The notes under the pieces: generated by a model
The model's input: the letters and a program-made list of their open reading frames with translations, nothing else
Databases searched by the model: none
What the model was told of the DNA's origin: nothing
Part shown: positions 18,604 to 27,688 of the stretch, piece by piece
Numbering within the stretch: the first letter of the stretch is position 1
How the letters are laid out: each line of letters opens with the position of its first letter
Assembly: GCA_017744315.1 (NCBI GenBank)
Contig: JAGIBN010000009.1
Coordinates: forward strand, 178,725-242,724
Reading direction: 5' to 3'
DNA: 64,000 nt
DNA from: Porphyrobacter sp.
GTDB lineage: Bacteria > Pseudomonadota > Alphaproteobacteria > Sphingomonadales > Sphingomonadaceae
Made by a program: the position numbers and the translations under genes

Positions 18604-19259
18604 ACCTGTTCACCGCCCTTCTCCTGCGCGATCTCGGCCAGATGTTCGGCGGAGGGCGGCGCGGCGCGACCATGCTGCCGGTGCTGTTCTTCATCGCCGT
18701 CGCCATGCTCTATCCGTTTGCCGTCGGCCCCGCCCCGGAGCTTCTTGCCCGAACCGGCGGCGGCGTGATCTGGATCGCGGCCCTGCTCGCTTCGATCCTG
18801 CCGCTCGACCGCCTGCTGCAAAGCGATGTCGAGAGCGGGTTCTTCGACCAGCTCTACTTGCGCGATATTTCCGAAGAGCTGGTTGTCATGGTGCGCCTGC
18901 TCGCCCACTGGCTCAGCTTCGGCCCGCCCTTGATGATCGCTGCCATCCCCGCGGCAGGCCTGCTCGGGATCGACGGCAATACCCTGCGGATCGTTGAACT
19001 GGGCCTGCTCGCCGGAACGCCTGGCCTGGCGGCCATCGGCCTGATGATCGCCGCCCTCACGGTGGGAATGCGTGGTGGTGCAGCCCTTTCCGGCCTCCTG
19101 CTGTTCCCTCTTGCCGTGCCATTGCTGGTGTTTGGCGCCGGTGCGCTGTCGACAGGTGGGGACAGCGGCATCGCCCTGACTGCCGCGATCAGCTTGCTAC
19201 TGGTGGCGATTACGCCTTTCGCCGGCGGCGCGGCGATAAGGGCCGCTCGCGAAGCCTGA
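18600..19259 (+). CDS. ccmB: Heme exporter membrane subunit CcmB
   Basis: This is the membrane partner of CcmA. The protein is 219 residues, the expected length, with about six hydrophobic helices. It begins [16 protein letters not shown] and has the CcmB-like LLASILPLDRLLQSDVESGFFDQL segment between helices 2 and 3. The start is inferred: TTG at 18600 overlaps the ccmA TGA by 4 bases (TTGA), and no ATG occurs before the first helix. The frame is open far upstream into ccmA, but that part is a shadow. Confidence 0.9.
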   Translation: MNLFTALLLRDLGQMFGGGRRGATMLPVLFFIAVAMLYPFAVGPAPELLARTGGGVIWIAALLASILPLDRLLQSDVESGFFDQLYLRDISEELVVMVRLLAHWLSFGPPLMIAAIPAAGLLGIDGNTLRIVELGLLAGTPGLAAIGLMIAALTVGMRGGAALSGLLLFPLAVPLLVFGAGALSTGGDSGIALTAAISLLLVAITPFAGGAAIRAAREA

Positions 19260-19361
19260 GACATTTCGCGACACGGCGACATCTTGCCAACCCTGACGGT
19301 CAAGGTACGCAGACCGGCGAGAAGGGCCCTGCTCGGTGCCCCAAGGGTTTGGGAGATTGGA

Positions 19362-20435
19362 ATGAAATCGAAGGTGGTCGTGGCTTTGCTACTGGCAGGC
19401 GGTCTGTCGGCAGCAGCAGTGGCGCAGCAATCTCAACCAGGAGCAGCGCCTGCCGGACGGCCAGCAGCGGGCCCGCCGCGCGCGACGCTGCCTCCGCCCG
19501 AGCCGATCGAGCACATCACCGGCAACGTCTACAAGATCTTCGGCGGCGGCGGGAACACCCTGGTGGTCGTGCAGGACAAGGGCGTGGTGCTCGTCGACAC
19601 CAAGATGCCTGGCAACGGCGAGGCGATCCTCAACGAAGTCCGCAAGGTCACCGACAAGCCGATCACCACGATCATCAGCACGCATAGCCATCCCGACCAT
19701 ACGGGCAGCACCGACTTCATCCGCGAGCGCTATCCCAACGTGCGGATCATCATGAGCGAAGGCACCAAGGCCGAACTCGCCGCCAATCCCCGTGGCAACC
19801 CTGCGCTCCTGCCGACGGAAACCTACAAGGATCGCCTGACGATCGGCGAAGGTTCAGAACGGATCGAGCTCTATCACACTGGTGTGGGCCATACCGGTGG
19901 CGATACCTTCGTGGTTGTACCCTCCGCGAAGCTGCTGTTCATGGGTGACGTGATGGCCTGGAACATGGCGCCATTCCTTCCCGCCGGCGGCGCCGCGGCG
20001 ATCGCCGACGAGACCGAAAGGCTCGTTGCGGCGGTCAAGGATATCGACATCGTGGTCGAAGGGCATGGCCATGTGAACGACTGGGCCGGTCTCGTGCGCC
20101 TGTCGCACTTCAACCGGGCGCTGATCAACGAAGCTCGCGCTGCCTACGACCGTGGCGATGCGCCGGGCGTTGCGGTTGCCCAGCTGCAGAAGAACCCCGA
20201 GTTCGCGCCCCTGCTCGACACCCACATCAAGAAGGGCCTGGAGTACGGCAACACGCCGCTGGCGCGGGCGCACATGAATGTGAACATCGCTTACACCGAG
20301 TTCGCCGGAGAGCAGGCCGGCTTCGGCATCGCCAATGGCGCGCCGCTGCCCGCGACGGACAAGCACAAGGGCTCCGATCCGAAGGACACGGCCCCTCCCA
20401 CTCCGGAGATGCTCGCGGCCGCCGTCGCGAAGTAG
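19362..20435 (+). CDS. Periplasmic MBL-fold metallo-hydrolase
   Basis: This is a metallo-beta-lactamase-superfamily protein of 357 residues with a signal peptide (MKSKVVVALLLAGGLSAAAV, cleavage at VAQ). Zinc ligands are in STHSHPDHTGS (the HxHxDH motif), GVGHTGGD, FMGDV and VEGHGH. A 200-residue hydrolase core is followed by a helical C-terminal tail. The family includes quinohemoprotein-associated and cyclase-like hydrolases, and the substrate is not evident. ATG 19362 has GGGAG 6 bases upstream; the frame opens at 19284 but would bury the signal peptide. Confidence 0.88.
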   Translation: MKSKVVVALLLAGGLSAAAVAQQSQPGAAPAGRPAAGPPRATLPPPEPIEHITGNVYKIFGGGGNTLVVVQDKGVVLVDTKMPGNGEAILNEVRKVTDKPITTIISTHSHPDHTGSTDFIRERYPNVRIIMSEGTKAELAANPRGNPALLPTETYKDRLTIGEGSERIELYHTGVGHTGGDTFVVVPSAKLLFMGDVMAWNMAPFLPAGGAAAIADETERLVAAVKDIDIVVEGHGHVNDWAGLVRLSHFNRALINEARAAYDRGDAPGVAVAQLQKNPEFAPLLDTHIKKGLEYGNTPLARAHMNVNIAYTEFAGEQAGFGIANGAPLPATDKHKGSDPKDTAPPTPEMLAAAVAK

Positions 20436-20460
20436 GCAAATCCAGCTGATTTGTGCCGAC

Positions 20461-20487
20461 TGACCGGTAGCCTCGCGCTGCCGGTCA
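20461..20487. terminator. Hairpin after the MBL-fold gene
   Basis: TGACCGGTAGC at 20461-20471 pairs with GCTGCCGGTCA at 20477-20487 with one G-T pair and a 5-base loop. It lies 25 bases beyond the stop codon and ends just before the convergent small ORF. Confidence 0.6.
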
Positions 20488-20498
20488 GCGGCGGAAGC

Positions 20499-20963
20499 TC
20501 AGGAAGCGTCTCCAGACCCATCGCCCGCCGACGGCGCGCCCACGATTATGGAAATCGTACCGTCTGGAGCAAGCTCGACACGGTAATCGGTCAGGCCCGC
20601 TTCCTGGGCTGCGCCGATCGCGCGTTGGACGTCCTGCTCCTGCCAGGGCACACCGTCCCGAGACGCGATCTCTACCGGCCGAAGGTGCTCCTCCTCGGGT
20701 ATGATCGCGAAGCCGGACATTGGGCCTGTCGGCGCATATGCCTGTTTTTCGCGCAGAAATTGCGCCTGAATCTGGACAGGGGACTTTCCCCTTCCAGCCT
20801 TGGAAGCACGGGTCGCGATAGCCACCCACCCCTTCATGTTAGCAGCCCCACCGATTGACTCGGCATGAGCGGCAGCCTCTCCTGAGGATTGAGTATGCTG
20901 GGACAGCGCTGGACCGCAAGACGAATTCATCGCGTTTTGCGACAAACTGGTCGCTATCGACAC
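20499..20963 (-). CDS. Hypothetical protein, phage/integrase-associated type
   Basis: The open frame is 154 residues. The C-terminal half, VQRAIGAAQEAGLTDYRVEL followed by APDGTISIIVG, matches the helix-strand-strand layout of small proteins often found next to integrases and phage genes in alphaproteobacteria. The N-terminus is low-complexity, and an internal ATG before GWVAIATRASKAGRGK gives about 112 residues. No integrase is adjacent. The opposite strand also has an open frame, so the coding strand is probable but not certain. Confidence 0.4.
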   Translation of the reverse strand: MSIATSLSQNAMNSSCGPALSQHTQSSGEAAAHAESIGGAANMKGWVAIATRASKAGRGKSPVQIQAQFLREKQAYAPTGPMSGFAIIPEEEHLRPVEIASRDGVPWQEQDVQRAIGAAQEAGLTDYRVELAPDGTISIIVGAPSAGDGSGDAS

Positions 20964-21075
20964 AATTTACGACACTTTAGGCGTTGATGTCCGGCCGTGC
21001 ATCGCCTCTCTGCGCTTGAAGAACAACGCAAAAAGCACGGCCCAGACAGTGTCCAGCCCCCCAGGCGCGGGCAGA

Positions 21076-22536
21076 ATGACCGGCTCCAATTTGGCCGCGT
21101 CTCTCGCCCTAGTCGATGAATTGCAGCGCGCGCTGGGCCGGAATGACCGGGCCCGGATCGTCGACGCCATCCGACTCCTGGTTGAGAAGCGGGTACCTAT
21201 GGGCGCACAGTGGCAGCAGATTGCCTATATGGCGGCTGATCACGGGGAACTCAGCCTCTCGCGTAACGCCATGGCCCTCTATGTCGAGGCCTCCGACGGC
21301 AATCCCATGGCCCGATATCAGCAAGCGGGCCTGCTGGCGCAAGGGGGCGAACTTCACGCGGCGTATGCCTTGCTCGAAGCGCTGCCCGAGAACGTGCCGG
21401 AGCCCGCCGTCAACGCTTACAGCCGCGGCGCTGCAGCCGTGTTTATCGGCAAACTTGAGGAAGCGCGCGACTTGCTCGAGCGCGCCACGAAACTTCGGCC
21501 TCAATTGGGTCAGGCATGGTTGCCGCTTTCGACCCTGGTCAACTTCGCCGACGAGCCGGAATTGACGGAGAAGCTTCTCGCCGCGGAGAGCGTTATGCGC
21601 CAGGCGCCACCTGCCGCCCAAGCTCCGTACTATCATGCCCTGGGCAAGGCCTACGTCGATCTAGGCGAACATGCGCTGGCCTTCGAGGCATTCGCGCAAG
21701 GGGCGGCACTCAAGAAGGCCGAGCGCCACTACGACCGGCAGGCCGACCGTGCAGCCGCAGAGGAAGCTGTGCGCGGCTACGATGCCGAGGCCGTCACCGC
21801 CATCGCCGAGCAGCAACGTGAGCCCACCAACCGCACGATTTTCGTCAGCGGTTTGCCGCGTTCCGGCACGACCCTGGTCGACCAGATCCTCACCAGCCAT
21901 AGTGCGGTTGTGGACGGGGCCGAAATCAACCGGCTACCGATGCTCTCGCGCGAAGTTGGTGGTGCCGCCTTTGCCTCGCTCAACCGCCACGTCGCTGCAC
22001 GAGGTACCGGACCAGCCGGGCGTCTGTGGCTGCATTGGATGAATGAGCGCTTCCCTGCCCGCGGGCGCGTGGTCGACAAGTCGATGGAGACGAGCCGATA
22101 CCTCGGTCTCGCGGCAAGCCTCTTGCCGGAAGCGCCGATCGTCTGGCTCAAGCGCGATCCGCTCGATTGTGCGTGGTCCTGCTTCCGCACGCATTTCCTG
22201 GCGGGTGTCGAGTGGAGCTACGATCTCGAAGACATCGCCTTCCGCTTCCGCCTGGAGGATCAGCTACTTCATCAGTGGCAACAGATCCTCGGTGATCGAT
22301 TGCTGGTGGTACCCTACGAAGCGCTCACCGATGATCCAAACGGCTGGACGCGCAGGATACTCGGCCATTGCGGCCTTGCCGAAGAGCCACAGGCCTTTGC
22401 GCCGCACCGGAACGAACGGATCGTCACGACTTCAAGCGTCATGCAAGTCCGCCGGCCGATCAATCGCCGGGCCGTCGGCTCCGCCGCCCCCTATCGCGAG
22501 CTCCTGCATCGGTTCGTGGAAGCTTACGGCAACTGA
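21076..22536 (+). CDS. TPR-repeat sulfotransferase
   Basis: The N-terminal 240 residues of this 486-residue protein are tetratricopeptide-like helical repeats (for example QAPYYHALGKAYVDLGEHAL). The C-terminal half is a sulfotransferase domain with the 5'-PSB motif SGLPRSGTTLVDQIL at about 258-272, which binds PAPS. It also has KSMETSRYLG and the 3'-phosphate loop VWLKRDPLDCAWSCF. Such proteins sulfate tyrosines, glycans or lipids, and the acceptor is unknown. A TTG at 21016 in the same frame is an alternative start; ATG 21076 is chosen because the extra 20 residues have no structural pattern. Confidence 0.85.
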   Translation: MTGSNLAASLALVDELQRALGRNDRARIVDAIRLLVEKRVPMGAQWQQIAYMAADHGELSLSRNAMALYVEASDGNPMARYQQAGLLAQGGELHAAYALLEALPENVPEPAVNAYSRGAAAVFIGKLEEARDLLERATKLRPQLGQAWLPLSTLVNFADEPELTEKLLAAESVMRQAPPAAQAPYYHALGKAYVDLGEHALAFEAFAQGAALKKAERHYDRQADRAAAEEAVRGYDAEAVTAIAEQQREPTNRTIFVSGLPRSGTTLVDQILTSHSAVVDGAEINRLPMLSREVGGAAFASLNRHVAARGTGPAGRLWLHWMNERFPARGRVVDKSMETSRYLGLAASLLPEAPIVWLKRDPLDCAWSCFRTHFLAGVEWSYDLEDIAFRFRLEDQLLHQWQQILGDRLLVVPYEALTDDPNGWTRRILGHCGLAEEPQAFAPHRNERIVTTSSVMQVRRPINRRAVGSAAPYRELLHRFVEAYGN

Positions 22537-22724
22537 TCGTCGAGACCGCCTGGCGGCGACCAGATTGACGCAGACCGATGTTTTGAAGTCGGATTGTTGT
22601 CAGGATGGGGTCGGGACTCTTTCGCGCCAACTTCGGGTTTGTCCCAATAGTCAGTGGGCTGGCTTCTCGGCAAAAGGGCCGCGGTCGCAGTAGCGCCCGA
22701 CTCTTTTAGCTAGGAGCCGTAGCC

Positions 22725-22946
22725 ATGATCCGTCGAGCTATCACTTCCTCCGCCTTGGCCCTGTTGCTGGTTGCCGGCACTACCGCCCATGCCGCCGCTC
22801 CGGCTCGGGCCCCCGCCCCCATCAGCGCTGACAGCGAAATGACCGGAGGGGATTCCACCATCTGGATAGTTGGTGGTGCGATCGTTGCCGTCGTGCTGCT
22901 CATCCTCATCCTGGATGACGGTAACGACAATCCGACGAGCCCCTGA
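22725..22946 (+). CDS. Small secreted membrane protein
   Basis: This 73-residue protein has a signal peptide (cleavage near HAAA), a short Pro/Ala linker, one strongly hydrophobic helix (IWIVGGAIVAVVLLILIL), and an acidic tail DDGNDNPTSP. A good AGGAG precedes the ATG. Proteins with this layout recur in sphingomonads with no known function. It stands alone, with 188 empty bases before it. Confidence 0.6.
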   Translation: MIRRAITSSALALLLVAGTTAHAAAPARAPAPISADSEMTGGDSTIWIVGGAIVAVVLLILILDDGNDNPTSP

Positions 22947-22971
22947 AACCCCGTCAATATCTCAGCTGGGT

Positions 22972-24105
22972 CTAGCGCGTCGGCGGCTGCCCCACTAGCG
23001 CTCCTGCACTGTCGGATGCAGCGGCATCCTGGTGGCCCAAGCCTGCGGGCTTGCGGCTGCCACGCCAACGTTCGGCAAGCAGGGCAACGAGCGTGATGAC
23101 CAGCACCATCAGGGCGGCGATTGCCAGATAGGCAACATAACCGCCGCCAACCGCGAGCCACAGGCCCGTGGCAAGGTAGGTCAACGGAATGCTGGCGGTG
23201 AAGCAATAGAGCGTTTGTCGGCCATTCAGGGCGAGCCAATCGAGCACTGGCTTGAGTATCGAGGGTGCATTGGCGATCAACGCTGCCAGAGTGGCGACCA
23301 CGAACACCGCGTGGACCAGGCGGACGGGTTCCAGGTTCTCCTTGCCGACGAACGGCACCGACAGCACCCCGCGAAGATCGAGCCGATAAAGCACCGCACA
23401 TAAGAGCAGGAGCGCGACGAGCGCCGCTGTCACAACGATCCTTCCAGCGAAGTAGTCAAAGGCAGTGCGGTGAAACCCGATTTTCCCGAGCCACATGCCG
23501 ACGAAGAACAGAAGCTGCCAGGCAAGGGGATTGAAGTTCCACTGTAAATCTCCGTTTGGTGCGCCGCCCGGCAAGTTCAGTTGAGGTACCACCTGCACAG
23601 TCAGGTAAATCGCGCCTGAGGCAGCAATCAGCAACGCCGGAGACCGATCTAGCAGGCGGGCCGCAAGCGGAACCGCCAGCATGAAAAGGACGTAGAGCAT
23701 CAGCACGCCCAGCAAGAATGGGTGTTGGAGAAAGACTAGGAATCGCGCCACTTCGGTAAGGGGGTGCGCTAAAGTGAAGCTGACATCGGTCGCTTTCGCT
23801 ACGGCCGGCCCGGCAAGCCATGCCGCAAAAATGGCCGCGACAAACGCGATGACGTTGAAGGCGTAGATCTTTGCCGCACGCTTCAGAACCAGGGCATCGC
23901 GATTGGGTCTACGCAGATAGACGAGGCCAACCATCCAGCCGGACATCAGGAAAAATATCTCTGCCGCAGAGGAGAAACCGAAATAGGTCAGCGTCGGTAT
24001 GGGGAAGCCGTCCAGGCCCACCTGGAAAAGCAGGACCGCGAAATGGTTGAGGACGATCGTCACCATCGCGTAGCCGCGCAGAATATCTAGCCGCTCATCG
24101 CGCAT
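22972..24105 (-). CDS. OpgC-family membrane protein (glucan/glycan acyl modification)
   Basis: OpgC-family integral membrane proteins succinylate osmoregulated periplasmic glucans in Rhodobacter. The 377-residue protein begins RDERLDILRGYAMVTIVLNH, the acyltransferase-like opening with the conserved arginine and histidine. It has about ten membrane segments and the OpgC hallmark WNFNPLAWQLLFFVGMWLG. No opgG/opgH genes are adjacent. Two other membrane proteins follow on the same strand upstream, so the group may act on one envelope glycan; this is inference. Confidence 0.82.
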   Translation of the reverse strand: MRDERLDILRGYAMVTIVLNHFAVLLFQVGLDGFPIPTLTYFGFSSAAEIFFLMSGWMVGLVYLRRPNRDALVLKRAAKIYAFNVIAFVAAIFAAWLAGPAVAKATDVSFTLAHPLTEVARFLVFLQHPFLLGVLMLYVLFMLAVPLAARLLDRSPALLIAASGAIYLTVQVVPQLNLPGGAPNGDLQWNFNPLAWQLLFFVGMWLGKIGFHRTAFDYFAGRIVVTAALVALLLLCAVLYRLDLRGVLSVPFVGKENLEPVRLVHAVFVVATLAALIANAPSILKPVLDWLALNGRQTLYCFTASIPLTYLATGLWLAVGGGYVAYLAIAALMVLVITLVALLAERWRGSRKPAGLGHQDAAASDSAGALVGQPPTR

Positions 24106-24192
24106 GTCGACCAGCTCGCTTGGGCGTTCGAACCGTCATTCACGCCTCCTCGCCGACCCAAGCGGCTCAGGGCGTGGAAGGTTCCATCCACA

Positions 24193-24651
24193 TCAGCGGA
24201 TCCACCTGATGAACCGGACGACGGCTTCCTCGGCGACGACCATCGTTGTCACGACAATGACCAGCGCCACCACACCGTACAGCGGACCTTCGAAGCGAAC
24301 CTTGTCCCCGAACGCCAGGTCGATCGCTTCTAGGATGACGAACTTCGACAGGAACAGGACGAGCCAGGAAATCAGGACTCTCAACCCGATCATCAAGACG
24401 CCGCGTCTTTCGCCGAAGAAGACGCCGACATGGTGAACGACGGCATTCGTCCCCTTCAGAAAGGCTTGCATCAGGATGGCCGCGAGCAACGACCAGCTGA
24501 ATGAAGCGACGTGTACTTTGTCCCAGAACTCGTCGAACAGATTGAGGACCACGAGATCGATGAGGACGCCGCAAAGGTAGTGGACGATCAACCGTTGGCG
24601 ATCGGTCGGCGTTTCCTCTGTTGCCGGCAGGAAACCGTGGATCTTGTCCAA
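24193..24651 (-). CDS. Hypothetical four-helix membrane protein
   Basis: The frame is open to 24834, but the first 60 codons are arginine/cysteine-rich shadow of the DUF418 gene. The TTG at 24651 has GAAGGGG 6 bases upstream and gives 152 residues, beginning before DKIHGFLPATEE. Four hydrophobic segments follow: YLCGVLIDLVVLNLF, FSWSLLAAILMQAFL, VLMIGLRVLISWLVLFLSKF and YGVVALVIVVTTMVV. The spacing suggests two hairpins. No family is recognised. The start assignment is tentative. Confidence 0.55.
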   Translation of the reverse strand: MDKIHGFLPATEETPTDRQRLIVHYLCGVLIDLVVLNLFDEFWDKVHVASFSWSLLAAILMQAFLKGTNAVVHHVGVFFGERRGVLMIGLRVLISWLVLFLSKFVILEAIDLAFGDKVRFEGPLYGVVALVIVVTTMVVAEEAVVRFIRWIR

Positions 24652-24740
24652 GTTTGGCCCCTTCAGAAGCGAACAGAGCCTGGGCTGTCGTGGGGGTGGC
24701 GTCAATACGCGGACGTGTTCAGCGGGGTCGCACCTCTGCG

Positions 24741-26024
24741 TTAAGCAGGAGGCTGTATCGCAGGGAGCAGACCCGGATCGGTAGGCTTGCGCATCGGCTG
24801 CAACTTCCCACGCGCGAGGCTGCGCCATAACCACTCGAAGGGACCGTAGATGTGGTTATCGAGCCATGGCTTCGACCACGCGACCATCAGACCCCACATG
24901 CCGATGACGAGCAGCAATAGCTCCGCACGCCCCAGCCGGCCGGTCAGTCCCAGGCCATAGCCGTAGAAGATCGAAGTCATGATGATCGACGTCATCAGAT
25001 AGTTGGTGAACGCCATGCGCCCGACGGCAGCAATGCGGTCGATTGCGCGCGAAGGGCCGCTCGACTTGACCCAGGCCATTACGAGCGCCGCGTATCCGAC
25101 GGACATCGCGAAATCGAACGGCATCGACCACAGGATGTGAGAGGTCAGCACGGCATAGCCGTTCATCCCTTCCCGAAGCTGCCAAATGGCAAGAAGGACG
25201 TTGCCGGCGAGGCCCAGCGCCAGGCCCACGCCAGCCCACTTGAGATATCGGGCCTTCGGCCAATCACCGGTCAACATGCCCTGCTTGAACAGCGCCATGC
25301 CGATTAGCATGAGCGAGACGGTCTCCGCTCCCTCTTCCACGACCGTGAACAACCGGTCGAAGGTATTCTCGAACACTCGGGAGTGGAACAGTTCCGGATA
25401 GCTCGAACGATGCAGCTCGAGATCCGCGGCGACCTGCGGGGAGTTGGGGCCGACCTCGAGATTGATCTGCCGGAAGGCTTCGAGCAGCCCCGCGGGCGGA
25501 TTGTCCATCCATCCGTATCCCGCCAAACCGATAGGCAGGAGATCGACAATCATCGGGATGATGCCGCCAAGGAAGAAGAGCCCGGCCCAGATCCACAGCG
25601 CTCGCGGGGAAAGCTTGTGGAACAGGAACAGCAGCAGCCCGCAACTGGCGTAAAGGAAGAGGATGTCGCTCCGCCAGACCAAGGCGTAGTGAGCATAACC
25701 GAGGATCAGCAGGGTGAGCATTCGCGCATAGTGGACTTTCGCGGGACTTTCCGACTTCGCCATCGCCCGCTGGATGACCAGGAGCGTCGATGCGCCGAAC
25801 ATGATCGAAAACAGGCCGCGCATCTTGTCGGCCGCCAGTACGGTGTCGATCCACCACACTACGAGATCGAGGCCTTCGGAGCCGCCGATTGCCGCCGCGT
25901 TCCAGTAGCCCGGTCGGCCAAGACCCCAATTGTTGATGTTCATGACGAGGATGCCCATCACCGCCACGCCGCGAAGGACGTCGAGGCAGGTCAACCGCTG
26001 AAGGCTAGCCGGTTCCGTCGCCAT
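24741..26024 (-). CDS. DUF418 family membrane protein
   Basis: The 427-residue protein opens RLTCLDVLRGVAVMGILVMN, shared by DUF418 and acyltransferase-3 proteins. It contains MRGLFSIMFGASTLL and ends with the DUF418 domain AVGRMAFTNYLMTSIIMTSI. About ten membrane segments are predicted by eye. Family members are proposed to modify surface glycans or lipids, but no reaction is proven. A G-run 5 bases before the ATG serves as ribosome binding site. It lies about 90 bases upstream of the four-helix protein gene on the same strand. Confidence 0.85.
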   Translation of the reverse strand: MATEPASLQRLTCLDVLRGVAVMGILVMNINNWGLGRPGYWNAAAIGGSEGLDLVVWWIDTVLAADKMRGLFSIMFGASTLLVIQRAMAKSESPAKVHYARMLTLLILGYAHYALVWRSDILFLYASCGLLLFLFHKLSPRALWIWAGLFFLGGIIPMIVDLLPIGLAGYGWMDNPPAGLLEAFRQINLEVGPNSPQVAADLELHRSSYPELFHSRVFENTFDRLFTVVEEGAETVSLMLIGMALFKQGMLTGDWPKARYLKWAGVGLALGLAGNVLLAIWQLREGMNGYAVLTSHILWSMPFDFAMSVGYAALVMAWVKSSGPSRAIDRIAAVGRMAFTNYLMTSIIMTSIFYGYGLGLTGRLGRAELLLLVIGMWGLMVAWSKPWLDNHIYGPFEWLWRSLARGKLQPMRKPTDPGLLPAIQPPA

Positions 26025-26173
26025 ATCATCCCCCCGAATGACATCGTCAGCGCCTCGGTAGCATGTCCCGCCATCACGCAGAAGCCAGCGCCCCTCTTAC
26101 CCACGAGAAAAGGGAGGTCGCGGTTCCTCCGCTCTTGCCTTGCGTCAAACCGGCGGACCGCTAAGCTGCCCTG

Positions 26174-27010
26174 ATGGGCGGGCATGTTTCAGGCAAATCG
26201 ATAGTCATCACCGGCGCTGCGAGCGGCTTTGGCAGACTTGTGGCGCAAAAGACCGCGGCGCTCGGCGCACGCGTGACCTGTGGGGATATCAACCTCGAAG
26301 CGGCCGAAGCGGTAGTCGCCGAGATCCAGGCGGCGGGCGGTACGGCGCAGGCGGTGCGCACCGACGTCACCAAAATGGCCGACATGCGCGCGCTCGCCGA
26401 GGCCGCGGTACGGGCCTACGGCGCAATCGACGTGATGATGAACAACGCCGGCACCATGCCGCTGGCCTTCTTCGCCGACCACGAGGCCGCGCTCGAAGCG
26501 TGGGACCGCTGCATCGACATCAACTTCAAGGGCGTGATGCACGGCACCGTCGCGGTGTTCGACCAGATGATGGCACAGGGCCGCGGGCACGTGATCAACA
26601 TGTCCTCGATTTACGGCAACCACCCGGTGATCGGCGCCGCGGTCTATGGCGCTACCAAGAGCGCGGTGAACTTCCTTTCGGAATCGCTGCGCGTCGAAGG
26701 GCGCGGCAAGATCAAGGTCACGGTGATCCGGCCGACCGGGGTTCCGGTCACCGGCCTCAACGCCACGATCATAAACCAGGCGGCCGGCATCGGCATCCTG
26801 GCGCACAACATGGGCGAGTTCACCGATATGGTCATGGGCCTGCAGGACGGGACTTTCCCGGCCGAGCGGCTCGACCAGGACAACATCGACTACGCCTCGC
26901 TCGCCCCCGAACACATCGCCGACGCCATCATCCATGCCATCGACCAGCCCTGGGGCGTCTCGATCGCCGAGGTGACCGTGCGGGCGGCGGGGGACTACTT
27001 CATTCTTTAG
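26174..27010 (+). CDS. Short-chain dehydrogenase/reductase (SDR)
   Basis: This NAD(P)-dependent oxidoreductase has 278 residues. The Rossmann motif TGAASGFG is near residues 14-21, and NNAG is near 93. The serine in INMSSIYG and the catalytic YGATKSAV complete the triad. Asp in CGDINLEAAE after beta-2 suggests NAD(H) preference. The second half has an unusual Asp-rich insertion (FPAERLDQDNIDYASLAPEH) before the last helix. The substrate is unknown and no operon partners are adjacent. Confidence 0.88.
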   Translation: MGGHVSGKSIVITGAASGFGRLVAQKTAALGARVTCGDINLEAAEAVVAEIQAAGGTAQAVRTDVTKMADMRALAEAAVRAYGAIDVMMNNAGTMPLAFFADHEAALEAWDRCIDINFKGVMHGTVAVFDQMMAQGRGHVINMSSIYGNHPVIGAAVYGATKSAVNFLSESLRVEGRGKIKVTVIRPTGVPVTGLNATIINQAAGIGILAHNMGEFTDMVMGLQDGTFPAERLDQDNIDYASLAPEHIADAIIHAIDQPWGVSIAEVTVRAAGDYFIL

Positions 27011-27294
27011 CGCCCCGGCCACAATGGTCGATCGGTCGATACGGCCGAATGCGACTTTCAACGCAGATCAGCAGATAGGCTCGCAGGTCCGGGCGGATCG
27101 GTAGGTATTCACACCTATTACGATTTGCGATTGCCACCCCTACAAATGAATCTCGTGGAATTAAAGCCTGGGCATGCTGGAGAGGCACGTCGAGCTTTTT
27201 CGGCTATACTTTTTACAATCGAATTCATTTTATTCGAAGCGGCTAAAATAATGCTCGATCTCTATTTTCTTTTTCTCAATATTGGGAGCGTCGA

Positions 27295-27651
27295 ATGCGC
27301 AAACTGGCATTGATCTCGAGCGCCTTGATGGTTTGTGCAATTCCGGCGGCTGCCAAGGAACGGGCGGCGGCAGAGCGGGCCGAAGCAACCGAGCCGTCTG
27401 CGCAGGCAGAACAGGAGGCGGGGCCGAAGGTTCATGTCTCCGAAGCTCAGGATACGACTGAATGCCGGAAGGTCCCAACCAGACGCGCGGGATTGGGCAG
27501 CCTTGGCGGCGCGCTGGCAGGTCGAGCTACCCGGAACAAGTACGGGGTAATCGGCGGCGCGCTTGCCGGCGGCGTGGCGGCCGACGAGCTTGAGAAGCAT
27601 GGGCGTTGCGCGCCAAAGGCCAATGTAGAGAGCGGTGCTGCGAACCGTTAG
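27295..27651 (+). CDS. Secreted protein with glycine-zipper-like segment
   Basis: The protein is 118 residues with a signal peptide ending at AAAKE. A charged Glu/Ala stretch is followed by a single cysteine and the segment LGSLGGALAGRATRNKYGVI continuing GGALAGGVAADEL. The GxxxG spacing resembles glycine-zipper outer-membrane proteins. A second cysteine sits near the C-terminus, so a disulfide is possible. GGGAG lies about 7 bases before the ATG. It heads three small secreted-protein genes in a row. Confidence 0.6.
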   Translation: MRKLALISSALMVCAIPAAAKERAAAERAEATEPSAQAEQEAGPKVHVSEAQDTTECRKVPTRRAGLGSLGGALAGRATRNKYGVIGGALAGGVAADELEKHGRCAPKANVESGAANR

Positions 27652-27688
27652 TTCGCGCAGTTTTGGCTAACCGCGAGATGGTGACTCT

